From the NCBI GenBank assembly GCA_049518415.1, contig JBEKRX010000038.1, positions 23,998-87,997 on the forward strand: a DNA stretch of 64,000 bases, given 5' to 3'. Both the position numbers and the translations under genes were made by a program. The notes under the pieces were generated by a model, which worked only from the letters and a program-made list of their open reading frames with translations, made no database searches and was not told the DNA's origin. This document shows positions 62,215-64,000 of this stretch, one piece after another (position 1 is the first letter of the stretch; every line of letters begins with the position of its first letter). The DNA is from CAVQND01 sp049518415 (GTDB taxonomy: Bacteria > Verrucomicrobiota > Verrucomicrobiia > Limisphaerales > UBA8199).

Positions 62215-63183
62215 ATGGCAATCTCTGCCTCCGACATCCTGAAGATAGTGGCCACAGAGGACGACTTTGGACATGAAATGCGAGTCGGTGCGGCTATACG
62301 ACAAATCCGCAACATTGATGTTCAACACGGCGGCACATATACCGACCCCGTGACCGGAAAGCCGAGACAATTTGACTACAGATGCTCGCTCACGAAGGTG
62401 ACCAGGACCCAACGGCTCTCGATTCCGGCTGAAGGCTATACAGGGAGTGAAGCTTGGGAGCCCGATAATCGAACCACTCGGATGCTGCTCGCCGTAGAAT
62501 GCAAGAACCTGAATCCGTCATTCCCTCTGGTCGTTTGCGGAGCCAGCAGGGAGGAAGGAGAAGCCTTCCAAGACCTTATTTACTCAGTTGGTCACCGAAT
62601 TGTCGACCACCAACCATATGGACCACATTCACAGGCGTGCCGAGCCAAGAAGCGCCAGAGTTTTTATCTGCAGGAGGAGTTTGTGGGCAAGAATTTCCTG
62701 CGGCTTAAACCCAAAGACTCTAGGTCGGCCGTCGCAGTAGCAGCCCCTGACTCGGACATTTACGAAAGATGGGCACAGGCACTTTCTTCAGCGGTGGACC
62801 TGGCTGACGCAGCCTTTGATTATGCGCCGGCACGTGAGATTATCTGGTCCGCCGTGCTGCCAGCAGTGGTTGTCCCAGACGAATCATTATGGAGGGCGGC
62901 ATACCAGAACGACGGGAAGATGGCAACGGACCCGGAGAAGGTAGGGCAGTGTGAGTATTATGTAGGGCACACAATCCGCTTGCGCAGCCCACCAGAAGAA
63001 CGCAGCTTCACGTTCTCCCACATCCACTTCTTCACCCTCAGAGGCTTCGCTTCGTTCCTCTCCAAGATGGCGGTCAACGACCACGCATGGGACAGGTTGT
63101 TCGACCCTGGGCTATTGCGATTTGGACCTGGAGATGTGCACCGTGGCACTAAGGACCACCCGGAGCCTTACTCTATGCTTTAG
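62215..63183 (+). CDS. PD-(D/E)xK nuclease-like protein
   Basis: A 322-residue protein from a lower-GC stretch. The N-terminal 100 residues contain E21 (DFGHEMRVGAAIRQIRNID), D54 in PRQFDYRCS and E95-C-K97 in MLLAVECKNLN. This is the order and spacing of a PD-(D/E)xK nuclease core. The C-terminal part (FSHIHFFTLRGFASFLSKMA) is unrecognised. A restriction-like or defence role is plausible given the accessory setting, but no methylase or other partner is visible. No good ribosome-binding site precedes ATG 62215. Confidence 0.5.
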   Translation: MAISASDILKIVATEDDFGHEMRVGAAIRQIRNIDVQHGGTYTDPVTGKPRQFDYRCSLTKVTRTQRLSIPAEGYTGSEAWEPDNRTTRMLLAVECKNLNPSFPLVVCGASREEGEAFQDLIYSVGHRIVDHQPYGPHSQACRAKKRQSFYLQEEFVGKNFLRLKPKDSRSAVAVAAPDSDIYERWAQALSSAVDLADAAFDYAPAREIIWSAVLPAVVVPDESLWRAAYQNDGKMATDPEKVGQCEYYVGHTIRLRSPPEERSFTFSHIHFFTLRGFASFLSKMAVNDHAWDRLFDPGLLRFGPGDVHRGTKDHPEPYSML

Positions 63184-63393
63184 TCACGGCCGCCATAAAC
63201 CTCTGTTGAGATGACATAGAGCATATTCCAGTGCGCCCAGGACTCGCTAAAGACGGTTGTGTTCTATTGGCTGAAAGTGCATTGGCTAACGATGAAGAGG
63301 CGCTATTCTAGGACGATAAAGAGCACAAGCATATAGCTATGGGCGAGCGGAGCGGCCTGGTAGGATAGACTCAGCGTTAGGCGGACGCTGCTG

Positions 63394-63894
63394 TCAGGTC
63401 TGCTGCTTTAGCTGGTCTGCAAGCTGATATCCGATGTGCGACACTCTGAACCCTCCCTGGTGTGACGTTGGCTCGAAGCATCCAGCCCGCACAAGCTCGT
63501 CGAAGGCGTGCAACCATCTCGCCTGGGCCCGATTGTCGCCGGGTTTGCCGAGAAATTCCTGGTCCTTTATGTTAATATTTATGAGTTCACCATACATACT
63601 TGTTTCCGATTTCCAAACGAATCCATCCCTGGAATGGGATGCCTCTTTCAGCAGTGTCCGTGCATCTTCTGAAAGTGCTTCTTTAATTGCGACGACGGAT
63701 TCACCTTGGGATATGCAGAGGGCCAAGGCGAGACCTCTGAACTCGTCTAGCCGCAGAAGAACTTCATCCAGCTTGTTGAGAATATCAGCATGCTCCGACC
63801 GCAGCAGGTTATCTACTTCTGTGCGCAAGGCCGCCGTATTGACGATGAGGTTCTTGATTTCTTCATGGCGATGGTATTCTACTGAATTTCGCAT
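63394..63894 (-). CDS. Hypothetical protein with helical N-terminus and winged-helix-like C-terminus
   Basis: A 166-residue protein from low-GC DNA. The N-terminus is a long helix (YHRHEEIKNLIVNTAALRTE, LLRSEHADILNKLDEVLLRL). The C-terminal 45 residues (WLHAFDELVRAGCFEPTSHQ, GGFRVSHIGYQLADQL) look like a winged helix with its beta-hairpin. ATG 63894 was chosen; the frame extends to 63948 but crosses the neighbouring transposase start. The family is unknown. It is divergent from the transposase gene, and the 210 bp on its 3' side hold no gene. Confidence 0.5.
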   Translation of the reverse strand: MRNSVEYHRHEEIKNLIVNTAALRTEVDNLLRSEHADILNKLDEVLLRLDEFRGLALALCISQGESVVAIKEALSEDARTLLKEASHSRDGFVWKSETSMYGELININIKDQEFLGKPGDNRAQARWLHAFDELVRAGCFEPTSHQGGFRVSHIGYQLADQLKQQT

Positions 63895-63935
63895 AATATA
63901 GTGACATCCCCGAGCTTCCGTGTTATTCTTTGGGC

Positions 63936-64000
63936 ATGGGCAACCCAAAAGGCGTGGAACGCGATTTCGATGAATTGGAACGTCGGCGACTCAAGGCCGC
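63936..64000 (+). CDS. IS630-type transposase, 5' fragment (continues outside window)
   Basis: Only 21 codons are visible: MGNPKGVERDFDELERRRLK. This matches the start of winged-HTH IS630-family transposases, in which the helix-turn-helix begins directly after this segment. With the low-GC genes to its left it marks an accessory, mobile region. Intactness cannot be judged. Confidence 0.6.
   Translation, partial: MGNPKGVERDFDELERRRLKA

Noticed and set aside
63285..63382. Second attC-like pair (GGCTAAC ... GCGTTAGGC) between the PD-(D/E)xK-like and winged-helix-like genes
   Set aside because: The best inner pairing (AGGCGCT with AGCGGCCT) is 24 nt from the core site instead of the usual 5-8, and no integrase or cassette array is visible. 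Worth re-checking with a structure-aware attC search.

Overview
The window reads as GC-rich chromosomal DNA of a Verrucomicrobiota bacterium, most like the Pedosphaera/Limisphaerales group. This is inferred from gene style, not from a marker gene: a G-type pseudopilin with the H-x9-DG ending, very long secreted LamG and lamin-tail proteins, several Tat-like secreted Gfo/Idh/MocA and hydrolase enzymes, an ECF sigma factor fused to a membrane-anchored repeat domain, and many short palindromic and heptamer repeats between genes. There is no rRNA and no CRISPR array. One tRNA (Gly, anticodon CCC) is present.

Left part (1-13 kb). A sigma-70/ECF factor fused to a transmembrane helix and carboxypeptidase-regulatory-like repeats runs off the left edge. 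A sugar-isomerase-like gene follows, with a decayed PfkB kinase fragment behind it. Then comes a metal (probably zinc) uptake block: a small secreted protein, an outer-membrane barrel, and a ZnuA/ZnuC/ZnuB-type ABC transporter. A four-helix-bundle pseudogene between heptamer arrays, a type-4 uracil-DNA glycosylase and a pseudopilin complete this part.

Middle part (13-45 kb). Two large LamG/Ig surface proteins are each preceded by a leader of about 135 nt. The two leaders look homologous and structured, and I regard them as the best candidate for something new here. After them lie a GHL6/beta-galactosidase-trimerisation-type hydrolase, a DUF6057-like / SGNH-TPR / PD40-CxxCH trio, a nucleoside hydrolase, a beta-lactamase-fold/NamZ fusion for peptidoglycan turnover, a YgjP-type metallopeptidase, a CusCBA-like efflux set interrupted by an opposite-strand toxin-antitoxin pair, MetY, and an OPT transporter.

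Right part (45-64 kb). A 2704-residue secreted PA14/lamin-tail/CotH protein fills 8 kb. Next are a translationally coupled three-gene operon of unknown function, two Gfo/Idh/MocA oxidoreductases, and an HTH-metallo-beta-lactamase fusion. The tRNA-Gly is followed by a MITE-like element with 23-bp terminal inverted repeats and a 9-bp target duplication. The last 4 kb is accessory: a nucleotidyltransferase-like two-gene module, a PD-(D/E)xK-like protein, a winged-helix-like protein, and the start of an IS630-type transposase, with visibly lower GC in the final 2 kb.

Start codons were chosen by domain or signal-peptide boundaries and by ribosome-binding sites where visible. Family names are recognised by eye from motifs; no database search was possible.
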